Made by a program: the position numbers and the translations under genes | The notes under the pieces: generated by a model | Told to the model about the DNA's origin: nothing | The model's database searches: none | The model's input: the letters and a program-made list of their open reading frames with translations, nothing else | Shown here: positions 1 through 12,002 of the stretch, piece after piece | How positions within the stretch are numbered: position 1 is the first letter of the stretch | Layout: the number at the start of each line of letters is the position of its first letter | Source of the DNA: Corallium rubrum | Taxonomy: Eukaryota > Cnidaria > Anthozoa > Scleralcyonacea > Coralliidae | Direction of reading: 5' to 3' | NCBI GenBank assembly: GCA_964035015.1 | Contig: OZ036002.1 | Span: 14,966,199-15,030,198, forward strand | Length of the DNA stretch: 64,000 bases

Positions 1-345
1 CCAAAGAATTGTAACGATAGCTTTGGTTAAATTCAAGAACAACATTAGATATATGTTTCTTCCCGACATTTAAATGTATCCTGGATAATCGTGGGGAGTA
101 TCATGATGAATAATGCTAGCCAGTTACATTTATGATAAAGGTTCACATGAGTGATTCGGCAGAGCGTTAAATATTTCTTATTTATTATTCATGTATACGT
201 ATTATACAAAAACGAAACACAAAGACCGCATAAATTTTCTTGCCAAAACACCCCAAAATTCTGGGTGTCACGTGACCAGCCGATGCCAGGGCCATTTTCG
301 CCGACTCCCAACGTGGAGGCAAAATGCCCTGGGGACGAGGTTGGT
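1..345 (+). repeat. TIR element, right part, cut by window start
   Basis: Positions 276-343 are a terminal repeat (GATGCCAGGGCCATTTTCGC, then CCCAACGTGGAGGCAAAATG) that recurs at both ends of the element at 37370-37726. The interior (CCAAAGAAT..GATAGCTTTGG at 1-25, ATTCATGTATACGTATTATAC at 187-207) also matches that copy, which places the left terminus before base 1. This copy has about 130 bp more between those landmarks than the 37-kb copy. Confidence 0.75.
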
Positions 346-548
346 ATCTTATCTTATCTCCGTGCACATCCTTTGTTTTAGGTTTATTAATATTTAAATA
401 ATACGGTTGAGTGATTGAACTGAAAAGTTGCTATTTGATAATTCGTTCATTATAGTAAAATACAATGGTTCAATGAGTCAATGACCATCGTGCACCGTTC
501 ACAAAAATGCATAAAGGCGAACAAAAAGATAGAACAAAGACTTTAGGT

Positions 549-693
549 AATATTTCAAATCCGAGTTAGTGTTCTGGACGTGGTTTCTAAATCCTATGTG
601 CCGTTAACAATAGCGAGGCGCAGCCGAGCTATTGTTAACGGCACATGGGATTTGGTAACCAAGTCTAGAACACTAACGAGGATTTGAAATAGC
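549..693. repeat. Foldback palindrome, ~70-bp arms
   Basis: ATTTCAAATCC..GTTAGTGTTCTGGAC on the left reads back as GTCTAGAACACTAAC..GGATTTGAAAT on the right, with GTGCCGTTAACAATAGC / GCTATTGTTAACGGCAC in the centre around a GCGC-rich loop. Arms differ at a few positions only. No coding content. Confidence 0.85.
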
Positions 694-1490
694 TTCTCGC
701 ACATCATTAGATATTCATTGCAATGAGGGCAATCACAACGGACTAGTCGTCAAGCGCTTGTAGAGACAACGGGAAATTTTGTTTTAAAACAGCCAGGAGT
801 TTTGGTTCGCAAGACGTTGGATGTATTGGATAAGATACATTAGATTATGTTGAATAGCAGGATCAATTTAGCCAGGACTGATATTGAGCAGATAAAATAT
901 AGATGACAATTGGAATAATGTAGAACTTTACAAACTAAAGAAGACAGAAAATGTTAATGGTCGATACCGGAGAAAACAAAGCGTGAGGTGACTGTCTTGT
1001 ATACTTTTATATGTACTTCATAATATTATGAAAGGTAGATGGATGTTTAAACATCATTACTTCAATCAGTCTGCAAGCAACATCACTGTTTTAGTGCTTT
1101 TCGTGGGTTTCTGTCTGTCGTCGAATAACTTAAATTGCACCAACGTAAGTTTGGTTTCTTGTTAGTCTATTTTACTTGTAATATATGTATCGCATGTAGT
1201 CGCTTATATTGTGAAGCGCTGTTAGGTAAAAAAATCTGTTGTATTTGGAACTGGTTTCTATAGCGACAGAAAATTGTATTGGGAAATGATTTCTAAATAC
1301 AGCGTACTGTATTTAGAAATGTTTTCTAAATACAGTATTGAAATTTTAAATTAACATATGTATTGTTCTCGCACTTGAATTAATTGGTCTCTGGTTTAGA
1401 CTGGGTTTCTAGGTAAGTACATGTGACGTAAATCAAGCAACCGGATTGGCCGAAATGCTATGAATATCTATAATGATGTGCGAGAACTGA
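692..1490. repeat. Element bounded by inverted repeats (TTCTCGCACATCATTA ends)
   Basis: TTCTCGCACATCATTAGATATTCAT at the left matches, in inverse orientation, ATGAATATCTATAATGATGTGCGAGAA near 1462-1488; similarity continues inward for ~20 bp. The interior holds a 32-bp palindrome (ATTTCTAAATACAG..CTGTATTTAGAAAT, 1288-1319) and the weak exon candidate at 1028. Confidence 0.6.
1028..1144 (+). CDS. Possible short first exon with hydrophobic N-terminus (weak)
   Basis: An ATG at 1028 opens 39 codons ending at a consensus donor (AAC followed by GTAAGT at 1145). The peptide has a basic start and a hydrophobic stretch, NITVLVLFVGFCLSS, followed by NNLNC, so it could be a signal peptide or signal anchor. 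The exon would end in phase 0, whereas the candidate exon at 1829 needs two carried-over bases, so the two cannot be joined directly. It also lies between the inverted repeats at 692 and 1490, so it may be chance sequence inside a mobile element. No family recognised. Confidence 0.2.
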
Positions 1491-1564
1491 GTTTCCAGAC
1501 CATATTTTCAATGACTATGATGTGTGCATGTATAGGTATTTGTATATTTTGTCAAAAAAAGTAC

Positions 1565-1785
1565 CTAAGGGGCCGTTCATATGAGGTCACCGGGATGATC
1601 TTATATCACGAAAACCTTATTACGACTATTTAAGAAGTGCATAGTGATATAACAAAATTGGCTTCGTTGTTCTAAGTATATTTAGCACACAGGGTATTTT
1701 AATTCTTTTTTGCAGTCGGAAAGATTTTTGTGACATAAAATTAGCCCATTACCGGGCTTGCTCGTTTCATGTGAACAGCCCTTCA
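1565..1785. repeat. MITE, GGGGC-GTTCATATGA family
   Basis: The terminus AAGGGGCCGTTCATATGA at the left is mirrored by TCATGTGAACAGCCCTT at the right; the inner parts carry CCGGG motifs in inverted order. Related termini occur at 24463-24701, near 29862 and at 36366-36773. Confidence 0.7.
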
Positions 1786-1828
1786 GTTCACGTGAGATTT
1801 TTCAAACAAAAACACTTGCTTTTTGCAG

Positions 1829-2125
1829 AAGTAAAATAGCTGTGAAGAAGGACAAAGACGCTGACGTTGAAACTGGTGGAGACAACCAATCACCAGTACT
1901 GGGTATTCAAGCAGTTTGTTTGGCAGTGCTTGAGATGGGTGAATCAGTGGATAACTTGAAGCTGAATGCTGTGCTGGCTCCCAAGGGAAAGAGAGCACAA
2001 GTAAACGAAAAGTGGGGTTCTACGGGAGATCTGTGCAACCGTCTTCTTGAATACAATAAAATGTTCTATTTTTGTTTACCGGAGTCGGGTAGCAGTCATA
2101 TTAACCTTCCCGACAACGATATCTG
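1829..2125 (+). CDS. Internal exon A of an unrecognised protein
   Basis: This is a 297-bp open stretch between a good acceptor (CTTGCTTTTTGCAG ending at 1828) and a consensus donor (CTG then GTAAGT at 2126). It starts with one base completing a codon and ends with two bases (TG), so it is a symmetric exon. The ~98-residue product begins SKIAVKKDKDADVETGG, with a polar start, and continues through LGIQAVCLAVLEMGES and STGDLCNRLLEYNKMFYFC to NLPDNDI. No domain is recognised. The reading frame extends upstream into a MITE (1565-1785), which argues that the true start is the acceptor rather than the upstream ATG at 1758. Exon B at 10026 begins with a single base that would complete TGG (Trp), so A to B splicing is in frame. 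Mature function unknown; expression evidence would decide. Confidence 0.5.
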
Positions 2126-2221
2126 GTAAGTGCTTGTTAAAGTGAGGTTATCTTAATGGTATAAATGCTGCATACGATTTTTAGTCACGAGTTATGTATT
2201 AGAAGAACGAGCGACGTTTGA

Positions 2222-2468
2222 GCGAGTGAGTGAGTGAGTGAGTGAGTGAGTGAGTGAGTGAGTGAGTGAGTGAGTGAGTGAGTGAGTGAGTGAGTGAGTG
2301 AGTGAGTGAGTGAGTGAGTGAGTGAGTGAGTGAGTGAGTGAGGGAGGGAGGGAGGGAGTGAGGGAGGGAGGGAGGGAGGGAGGGAGGGAGGGAGGGAGGG
2401 AGGGAGGGAGTGAGTGAGTGAGTGAGTGAGTGAGTGAGTGAGTGAGTGAGTGAGTGAGTGAGTGAGTG
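2222..2468 (+). repeat. (GAGT)n/(GAGG)n microsatellite
   Basis: About 245 bp of GAGT tetramers interrupted by a central block of GAGG tetramers (2339-2411). It lies in the intron just after exon A. Confidence 0.97.
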
Positions 2469-2910
2469 CATATATGTATGATACATTACAATAAGTGAAT
2501 AAAATCGTAGAATATTGACATTATCTACAGCTTTCTCCAGCTGAAATAAACTCTTCACAGCACACTCAAACTGTCCTTTGTTTACAATACAAACGAGTAT
2601 TTCCTATTGTGTATTGTTCTTGCTAGAATTATCCACAATGAAGTTCTTGTAAATATCATACAGTTTGGACGCGGATCTTATCACTAATTAACATATCTAA
2701 TTGTTCAGGTTTATCAAAAATCTTTAAGATATATAAGCTTTCGAGCGGAAAGTTTATGTAAATCAGCACGAAATTTCTTCTAAATTTTCTTCGTAAATTA
2801 TTGATGATCGGATAAGTAAACCAAGACGAGTCTTTTACAATTTACAAATATTGATTAAAACCTTTTTTAATTTTTCTTCATGAATTGTTAATGATTTGAT
2901 AAGTATAATA

Positions 2911-3131
2911 CATGGATCTCGACTGCGCATCAGAATGACGCGTTCCGAGTCGGGATAAAACTTATTTCAATTTATAACATTAGGCTGAGGAATTCAGTAC
3001 AATGAGTTCAGAAATGTAAATGAAAATGCAAATGAAAACTGCAGCTTTAGCCTTATGTGATAAAGTTAATTAAGTTTTATCCCGACTCAGAACGCGTCAT
3101 TCTGATGCGCAGTTGAGATTCGCGATCCATG
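2911..3131. repeat. Short TIR element (MITE), ~45-bp TIRs
   Basis: CATGGATCTCGACTGCGCAT..CAGAATGACGCGTTC..GAGTCGGGATAAAACTT at the left is mirrored by AAGTTTTATCCCGACTC..GAACGCGTCATTCTG..GATCCATG at the right. The interior is ~110 bp of AT-rich non-coding DNA. Confidence 0.85.
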
Positions 3132-4460
3132 TATATATACAGCATGAAACATAACCATGTTTACTGGTTGTTTTTGTGATACAGACTATATTTTAGCCGA
3201 GAAAATCGAAGCCATAGTTATGCAAACCAAGGCGGTGCTGTATCTGATTTACAACTGTTAATTAGCCTGTCATTTCTTTGGTCTTTCTTCATAAATTCTT
3301 AATTTTAAGCGTAATGAAATTACCGTATATATAATTGGGGTATTTCAAGCTACGTATGTATCTTATTTGCCTGATGTTTTTGTACAGATCGAGCGACGAA
3401 GCTCTGTACGTAGAACAAAGGCAAATACTTCTGGGTAAATACTTTCCGTACGGACCAAATTTCTCTTTTTAGTGCAAAGTTTCACAGAAACTTTGCAGTA
3501 TTGTGATGAGTGGCGAAAATTCACACGAACATAGATATATAGATAGTGTAAACATTCCGGGGAGTAAACTTACCAGGTTTAACGACATACATACTTGTAG
3601 CTGAAAGGCTAAAACCAGTGAAAATGAGAAACACTAGTATCAGTCTTTTATATATACAACAAATATTTGTGTCGCTTAAAGCTCGCAAGTCCTAAAGAGC
3701 GATAACAGACAGGAGGTTTGTACCTTATCTATGTGTATTTCTTGAAAGACGTGTAAAATCCTGGTGCATTTATATTAATTTTTCTTAATATATCGAGAAT
3801 GAAAGAAGTTTCCCCCCGGAATACATTAGAATAGCACTGCGCACGCGTGGTTTTGTTTGCAATTGGCGAATACAACAATGGCGGAGAGATCAATATTCTT
3901 CTCGAAACAACGACTTTCTAGGCTTAGCTGCATGGCTAATTAAATAATGGTTTGGACGAAAGGATTTATTGTCTGCCTAGCGGAAGGTGGGAATAAATAT
4001 TAAAAGCTTTATATTCAACTTTAATATGGTCTGGCATGTTGACGATGTTGTGAAGTCGGTTTGTAGAGTGTTGTTGGTTCGTGTCTGTTATTTTACACGA
4101 GTGGCGCTCGAGCAGTTTTGCACGTCAGCTCAATAACAAATTCTGTATACTGGCGATTGTAGACTGTCTTTGCATTTTGATTTGGCGTTCAATAAACAAC
4201 TGTAGAACTTAATATATGGCCAGGGTTCTTCGTACATGTGTCTGTACCTGCGTGAACTTAGCCCGTGATTGGGCAGACGATTCGCAAGTCTACGTAACGT
4301 GAAGCTAGCGACATAATCATCAGACGGTCGTAATTTGTAAAGGCAACAAAAACTTATGTATCTGTACATCTACTTAGCCGATTTTAGTCAATTTTGATCT
4401 GGATCGACTGGACGTCACACGATACGTATTAGTATCGGAATTCTTGTGATGCGCCAAGCT
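3132..4460. other. Non-coding stretch, little recognisable
   Basis: Only a short inverted repeat around 3370-3435 (ATTTGCCT..TTGTACAGA / TCTGTAC..AGGCAAAT) and the string ACAATGGCGG at ~3877, which resembles a YY1-type site, stand out. No convincing exon or repeat end was seen. Confidence 0.4.
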
Positions 4461-4571
4461 TTTTATGCAAAAATTTCGAGGAGTTCAAAAAGATCTTGAT
4501 GTTATTAAACAGACTGGAAAGCAATAGCGAATGGCACAAAATACGTCGGTATTCTTTATAAATTTTTTTTG

Positions 4572-5034
4572 CGTTCTTGATGAAACGAAAATTAAGTTTG
4601 TCTTATTTGAAAGAACACTTAAAATGATAGAGTAACATCTTTTGAAGTTTTTCATTTCCTTGCTTTGTTCTTGAGATATTTCAGTTTGTTTGATATGCAA
4701 ATTAAACATCTTGACGTGACATTTGCATAATGAGTTATTGAAAAGTTATATCTTTGGTGTTATCAAACCAAAATAATTCGAGGGAATCATGTGCATGTGT
4801 TTCACCTAGAACACTAAACATGTAGATTTTCAAGTGATTATATTTGACAATAGCAAAGATATATAACGTTTTTCGATAACTCATTATACATGTGTGACGT
4901 CGTAACATGCAACATTTACATCAAACAAACTGAAATATCTCAAGAACGAAGCAAGGAAACGAAAATCTGAAAAATATGTTACTCTATCATTTTAAGTGTT
5001 CTTTCAAATAAGACAAACTTAATTTTCGTTTCAT
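4572..5034. repeat. Foldback element with ~120-bp arms
   Basis: The left arm (AAACGAAAATTAAGTTTGTC at ~4582 through TTGAGATATTTCAGTTTGTTTGAT) is repeated in inverse orientation at 4918-5033 (ATCAAACAAACTGAAATATCTC..GACAAACTTAATTTTCGTTT). A diverged relative occurs at about 36860-37140 (GAGATATTGAGATT..CTTGACGTCACACGTGCGTAATGACG). Confidence 0.8.
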
Positions 5035-5439
5035 ATAGGCACTTTAAGAATCCCTCAAGATTCTATTTTGGGTTGTTTGTCTGAGTTTTGGCTTGTATTA
5101 TTTTATTATTGGGCTTTGTTTTAGTAAAATGGTCTGGCAGGTTGCGGAGCTGGCATCTCTGTCTGTACACGTAGCAAAAATTGTTATTATCTTTGACTAG
5201 AAATTTTGCACTATCCTTGGGATCTAGTTGTTTTTACCGCCGCGTTCGTGTTAATATGTTTCTGTTTACCTTACCTTGGTAATTCTTCCTGAAATGAAAA
5301 TTTGCTGAAACTTCCCAGGCTTAGTTTTTTGATATACGAATATTAAAAAAAAACAAAAGTTGAGGTCGGATTTAGGGTACGTCAAACACGTCACGCGACG
5401 TAGATAAAAATCCCAGACTAATTTATTCATGAATTAATT

Positions 5440-5555
5440 AGTTGGAAACATTTGAAATTTGAAAATTTCCAATTTTAAAAATATTTAAATTTTTAAAAAT
5501 TTTATATGAATTTATGAATTTTTGAAATATTCAAAATTTCATTTTTGTACGTATT
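5440..5555. repeat. AT-rich low-complexity tract
   Basis: Runs of AAATTT and TTTAAAA words with many short palindromes; no coding signal. It sits in otherwise unassigned DNA between 5035 and 5830. Confidence 0.7.
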
Positions 5556-5831
5556 TAGCGCTGCTATATCGAGGAAAAAATTAATAATTCTCTGACCCAG
5601 TCCCAGTCCTCGGCTGGAGGACACTTCGTATACTTCATGTAGCCTGAACGAAACTGTTCATACGGTAGGGATAGAGAGGGATGCCATTTACAAATGTGGA
5701 TAATTAAACTACGGCAAAATGGCCGTTCTACGTCAAGATAACGAGCACTGATTGGACAAAGACAATAGAGATACGGCGGAAGTAGTGGGACTACGTCGGA
5801 AGTAAAATATTTTGACGTTCTTGGCTTTTGA

Positions 5832-6131
5832 TTGGCTAGCAAAGGATATTTCGACGTACACGGACTACGGCAAGAGTTGCAAGACTACGGCATAACCAAG
5901 CTGCCTGAGCCAGCAGTCAATCTTCTGCTTGAGTTCTTTTATGGCGTTCTAAGAGACACAGAATGAAAACGATGAATTGTCGAAGACGATCTGTTGCGAT
6001 TTGACAAAGAAACTCCAATCGTGTGGATTCCTCGTGGGTCAAGAGTTTTCGGCGCAGATTGGCAAGCCATTTATACATCGGGTGATCGGGATATCGACGC
6101 AGGCATATATTCCTCAGGCTCAGTATGCTAA
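5832..6131 (+). pseudogene. Decayed coding fragment, family unknown
   Basis: One frame reads LASKGYFDVHGLRQELQDYG, ITKLPEPAVNLLLEFFYGVL and RDTE, then two in-frame stops (TGA at 5964 and 5973), then IVEDDLLRFDKETPIVWIPR and GSRVFGADWQAIYTSGD before a stop at 6129. Amino-acid composition and the resumed frame look like a formerly coding region, perhaps from a transposon. No domain recognised and no ATG in frame. It could still be chance. Confidence 0.35.
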
Positions 6132-6829
6132 AGCTGTTTCTTGAAAGAAAGTTAAGAAACGTTGTATTGCTTTAAGGTGAGTGGATACTATCTTATCTTT
6201 AGTTCCTCAGACTTCTGCAACCATAAAAAGCGTAAATTATTTAAATTAGATGGGATATGTAGAGCTCTCAAGTATATTTATGAATAATTCATCATATAAT
6301 TATTAAGATAATGAGATGTGTTACAAATATAAGTAATCCATCACTGAACATTATAATTAAATAATCTTAGCTACTGTAGCCGAAAGTTTGGAACAATTTT
6401 AGATCAATAGCAACAGAATGTAAATTTAAAAAAAGGTAAACATTAATTTATTAAAAAAAGGCAGAAATTAGGCTTATATACTATTTCATCATCATTATTA
6501 TTATATACACAATATATGTGAAGTAGCAATTTTCTAGGCTATACCAACAATGTTATTTTATTAAGTTACTTAATATGACAGTAAATATCTTCTTGGGCTG
6601 ATTATGCAACATCGATAACTTAGATGTTGTGTAGTGGGCTTGAGGGGGTATATATTGTCCATAGTTTGTTAATTATTAATGTATATACTAGTTCTATTTT
6701 CAATAAAAGGGATCTACAGCAAACAAGCAAATTTTGCTTTCTTGTAGATTCCCCATCACTGTAAATTATTATTTTCTTCTTTCATATCTATTTGTACTAT
6801 CTATATTATCTTGTGATGAAATAAAGTAC

Positions 6830-6831
<2 letters not shown>

Positions 6832-6914
<83 letters not shown>
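6832..6914. repeat. (TA)n microsatellite
   Basis: About 80 bp of uninterrupted TA dinucleotides. The preceding ~650 bp (6182-6830) is AT-rich with nothing recognisable. Confidence 0.97.
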
Positions 6915-6917
<3 letters not shown>

Positions 6918-6946
6918 CGGGGGGGAGAGAAAAAAATACTTGGTAG

Positions 6947-7280
6947 TTACTAGTTAGTATGACTTGGGATGATGTAGAGAGATGAGCTTCTCTATGTCCA
7001 TGAAATGTCCCATGTGGTCTATTGATACTAAAACTTCTTCTAATCCGATAGTGTTTGGCTGGATAGAGGTATTAAGGCGAGTATCTGGTGCCTCAAAACC
7101 AGACAACTCAGAGTAAATAAGGGGTAAATATTAGGTAGTTAAGAATTAAGATGACTAGGATGCCCATGAAATGTCACATATGGTCTATCCATATTGCTTC
7201 TTCTAATCAGACAGTGACTGGCTGGATAGAGGTATGTGTTAAGGCAAGTATCTGGTGCCTCAAAACCAGACAGCTTGGCA
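6947..7280. repeat. Tandem duplication, ~175-bp unit, two copies
   Basis: GGTAGTTA..CCATGAAATGTC..GGTCTAT..CTTCTTCTAATC..GGCTGGATAGAGGTAT..AGTATCTGGTGCCTCAAAAC occurs at ~6950-7100 and again at ~7132-7268 with ~15-20% divergence. Both strands show short open frames, but neither has convincing splice sites or a known domain. Confidence 0.8.
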
Positions 7281-7544
7281 GCTAAGGGATTGCAGCAAGT
7301 GGCTGCGATTGACCTTACAAAATATTTTGGAGCCTTGGCTGTCCATGTCGAATTCACTGTACAACAGTGCTTCGTAGGCATGCTGATGATGAGCTCTGAT
7401 ATGGAGCAAAACAGTCCTAAAAAGTTGTCTCCAATAATGATGAAAAAAATGCAAAAGCCAAGTCCTTAAAAAATCATAAAACGTTGTATAAAAAACACAA
7501 GTTAAAACTGTAAGATTTTTCTAAATAGTCTTGTCAGAATGCAG

Positions 7545-7675
7545 GAAATGCCATTTCAGGGAACCAAATTTTAAAAAATTTCCGGGGGGACATGCCCCCG
7601 GACCCCCCTAGAAATAATATTTCCGGGTTTGACGTACTCTGAAAAATTCCTGGATCCGCCCCTGGCTGCCAGTAA
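7545..7675. repeat. GC-rich dispersed repeat fragment
   Basis: GGAAATGCCATTT..TTTCCGGGGGGACATGCCCC..CGGACCCCCCTA..CCTGG..CCGCCCCTGG closely resembles 38876-38995 (GGAAATGGCATTT..TTTCCCGGGGGAGCATGGCC..CCTGG..CGCCCCTGAG). Probably a fragment of an old transposon. Confidence 0.6.
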
Positions 7676-7918
7676 GTCTTGATGTTTTCCCAATTTGTAG
7701 CTATTTTGGCTAACTTTTAATTTCGTCTTGTTATCGTAAAAATCCTTCATAAAAGCACTTAGTTTATACTGACTGAAAAAATATTTGATATGTTAGATGC
7801 ACTTATATATGAACTATTTAGTGGCAACAAATAATGGAAGAAAATATTACGAAAATAACAATTAATATCAAACATTTCCGCGACATAAGAATGTCCACAT
7901 TTCTTTGTTATATGTTTT

Positions 7919-9437
7919 TGTATCTGCGCAGCAGATATATTGCTATCGTGTTGTGTGTGTGTGTGTTAACTTTTTTGTGTAACCACTGACCTGTAGTGTG
8001 TGCTGTTGTGTAACTATAACCAATGCGCGGCGATTACATCAGGGCCAATCAAAGCTCAGAATTTTTTGGCGTCACGTACGAGCTGTCAGTTTGAACGATG
8101 GAAACAAGTATTTTTAATCCGATCGTGTTTACAGTATTTCGTCCGCCATATCACGAAGTCCTCCGAAGCGACAAAGTTTTGGATTGAAATATACTACGAT
8201 TTTCAGGGTTCTATTCTATACAATTTTTTCAAATTCACATATCTTGTACATAATTTAACGTTCTATCTAAATGTACGAGTTTCGTGAATGGCACAAACCT
8301 ACAGACGATTCAGGTATACTTTAAAATTATTGCGTTTGACCGTACGCCAAGTGATAGCATAATAATGCAATTTGATATTTGCGCTCATCTCAGTTCAAAT
8401 CGATTTTTCTCCGTTGCTATTCTATACGATTTGTTCTAATTCACATACGTTGTACAGAATTTAATGCTCTGTCTAACCGTGCAAGGTTACCAAATGGGAC
8501 AAACCTACCGACGATTCAGGGATTTTGCGCTCATATCAGTTCAAATAGCCTTTTCTCCGTTGCTATTCTATACCATGTTTTCTAATTCACATATGTTGTG
8601 CAGAATTTAACGCTCGTGAATGGCACAAACCTACAGACGATTCAGGGGTATACTTTAAACACGCGGTATCCGGTGGTTCAACTGCAATGTTTATAGCCGT
8701 TAAATTCTATATTTCCGACAAAGTTTTTCACTAAAACACTACGATTTTTCAGGGTTCTATTCTATACGATTTTTTCTAATTTACATATGTTGTAGAGTAT
8801 TTAACGCTCTATCTAACTGTACAAGTTTCGTGAATGGCACAAGTCTACAGACGATTCCGATAATTGCCATTTGATATTTGGCGCTCATCTCAGTTCAAAT
8901 AGATTTTTCTCCGTAGCTATTCTATGATTTTTCCTAATTCATATTTGTTGTACAGAATTAACGCTCTATCTAACAGTGTAAGTTTCCAAAATGGCACAAA
9001 CCTACAGACGATTCAGGGGTATACTTTAGACCCGCGGTGTCCGGCTCAACAGCCGTATTGGCATATACCTTCATGCAGTTAGCCGTTAAATTCTATATTT
9101 CCGACAAAGCTTTGCATTAAAACATTTCGGAGACAGGGGATATTGCTGATAAAACTGTTAAGTATTTTTAACGAGATTATAGTGACTTGTGAGTGTGATC
9201 TACCACAGTTTTTGTGAGTCATAATACAAAATTATTTTGGTCAGAGAACGTGTACTTTCTCTTTAATTAATAGATCTCGCTAAAATCTTATAAGATCTAC
9301 GTGTAAAAATCTTATAAGATTTTCTTAAGATCTTACAAGATTTTCCAAGATCACACAAGATCTTACAAGATCTTGACAAGATTCTCACAGTGGTGGGTTT
9401 GGCGCAGATACATGTACGCATAGCGGATCTTTTGTTT
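7919..9437 (+). repeat. ~1.5-kb dispersed element, copy 1, with internal subrepeats
   Basis: It begins TGTATCTGCGC and ends GCGCAGATACA (11-bp inverted termini), followed by TGTACGCATAGCGGA. A second copy lies at 12003-13346. Inside, a ~150-bp subrepeat (TTTTCTCCGTTGCTATTCTA..AATTCACAT..TTGTACAGAATTTAACGCTC..GGCACAAACCTACAGACGAT) is repeated about five times with divergence. The last ~150 bp are rich in AAGATCTTACAAGATCTTG words. No open frame of note; probably a non-autonomous DNA element. Confidence 0.8.
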
Positions 9438-10010
9438 TTTAAAGCCGCAAGAACAAAAAACGTCCGATATTTTAAATTCTCGAGATGATTTTTTTCTCTA
9501 TTCTTTCATATATGCTGTAGAGGTAGTGGAGAAAATTGATAATTGAAAAAAATGAGGCCACTGAGTGTTAGTATCTTCTTGTTAAGTTCTTAGTAGCAGA
9601 TTTAACTTTCCTATCGACATTTTTATATGTTTTCCTCACTAACACTTGGTTACATCTTGAATTAGTATTAAAGAATTTATACCTGCTGAAAAGGTGCGCA
9701 AAGCAAAACTGAGGAATCCTCTTACGTATTCTGATTTTTGGAATGTTTTTCATTTTTTTTTCTTTTGGGGAGGGGGGGGGGGGGGGGGACTTTCCGGCCA
9801 CACGCGTAAACGATAAAATGGTGATTGAAAGCAGAAATTTTAGACACTTTTGATAAGGATGTTTTCGTTTGGACGTAGATTTTTTTTAAGCAGTCCGGGA
9901 AAAACCTAGGAAGGGCAATACACTTTTTTCTAGATTTCTTAGCAACCAATCAGCGTGCGCAATGATCTGAAAACGAGCTCAGTCTTATATAATAGCATTT
10001 TGTAACTTTC
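9438..10010. other. Unassigned intronic DNA
   Basis: Contains a G-run (~9772-9789) within a polypurine-rich stretch on the + strand. No gene or repeat end recognised. Confidence 0.4.
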
Positions 10011-10025
10011 TATATTTTTGATTAG

Positions 10026-10191
10026 GTTGCATGGGGATGAGGTGAACGTCCGATACAACATGATTGATAACTCTGACAGAAATGTTTTGGGAAAAGACAT
10101 GCGCTTTCTATTTGAGAAATGTGTTGAGAACAAGCATTCTGGCTTAGATTGTTTTGGTAAACATCCAGTTATTGAACGGACAACAGCAGAG
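10026..10191 (+). CDS. Internal exon B of the same putative gene
   Basis: The acceptor TTTCTATATTTTTGATTAG ends at 10025 and the donor GAG followed by GTACGT begins at 10192. The 166-bp exon starts with one base finishing a split codon and ends on a codon boundary. It encodes ~55 residues: LHGDEVNVRYNMIDNSDRN, then VLGKDMRFLFEKCVENKHSG and LDCFGKHPVIERTTAE. Composition and codon usage look coding, in contrast to the degenerate GATATACAT repeats right after it. No known domain recognised. Phase fits exon A upstream (7.9-kb intron) and exon C only 691 bp downstream. Confidence 0.5.
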
Positions 10192-10204
10192 GTACGTCGC
10201 TTAG

Positions 10205-10450
10205 CGTAAATAAATAAATAAATAAATTGATAAATACATAAATACACAGTATACACAAGATACACGATATACATGATACAAGTGATAAACATGATATACA
10301 GGATATACATGATATGCATGATATACATGACATACATATAATCAACATAATACACGTGATCCACGTGATAAACAATATGCATGATATACATAAATACACA
10401 ATATACACGATATACATGATACACGTGATACATGTGATAAACATGATTTA
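10205..10450. repeat. Degenerate GATATACAT/GATACAC minisatellite
   Basis: Irregular 9- to 12-bp words (ATACACGATATACATGATAC) repeat across ~240 bp, preceded by a short (AAAT)n tract. A second block of the same kind lies at ~10725-10830. It immediately follows exon B. Confidence 0.85.
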
Positions 10451-10882
10451 TTATATAGATGCGAGTGTTTTATTAGAAAATATGCAGTGTCGTATTTTCC
10501 ATATCCTCACTAGTGAAGATATCGATGACGTCAATAAGAATTTTACCTTTTTTGCATTGAATCTATATAATAAAAAGAAAATTACACGCTGGCTTGAAGA
10601 TATGAATTTTATTTTCTCGTGGTAAAAACGATATTTTACACATTCGCTACGCTCATTCGTAAAATATTGTTTTCACCACTCGAAGATAAAATCCATATCT
10701 CCGCACCACTGTGTAATATCCTCTATATACAGGATATGCATGCATGATATACAAGATATGTATGATATACATCATACATGTGATATGCATGATACGCATG
10801 GTATGTATGATATACATGATATGCATAGTACAGCCACTACTGATCACTAGTTTGGTAAATAACGTAATATGTCTTCAATCAG

Positions 10883-10964
10883 GGACAGATTGCTGCTATA
10901 AGATGTTCTGGCAATACCCTTGAATCATCTCAATCATCGTCGGCGATGCCCTCTGCAGTGACAG
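10883..10964 (+). CDS. Short internal exon C (Ser-rich linker)
   Basis: The acceptor GTCTTCAATCAG ends at 10882 and the donor ACAG followed by GTGAGC begins at 10965. The 82-bp exon reads in phase 0 from exon B and gives GQIAAIRCSGNTLESSQ and SSSAMPSAVT, leaving one base (G). This looks like a low-complexity serine-rich linker between domains. The leftover G can join the acceptor at 17767 (G+AC = Asp) or that at 28930 (G+CT = Ala), so constitutive and exon-skipping transcripts would both stay in frame. This is inference from splice sites and phase only. Confidence 0.42.
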
Positions 10965-11034
10965 GTGAGCTTTGGCAGTTAGCTGTTGTGTATATCTGCT
11001 TTATTTTGCTTTTGGTTCGATTTCTTAAACAACT

Positions 11035-12002
<968 letters not shown>

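Noticed and set aside
7139..7469. Exon on either strand around the tandem duplication
   Set aside because: Short open frames exist on both strands, but no paired splice sites or recognisable domain favour one.
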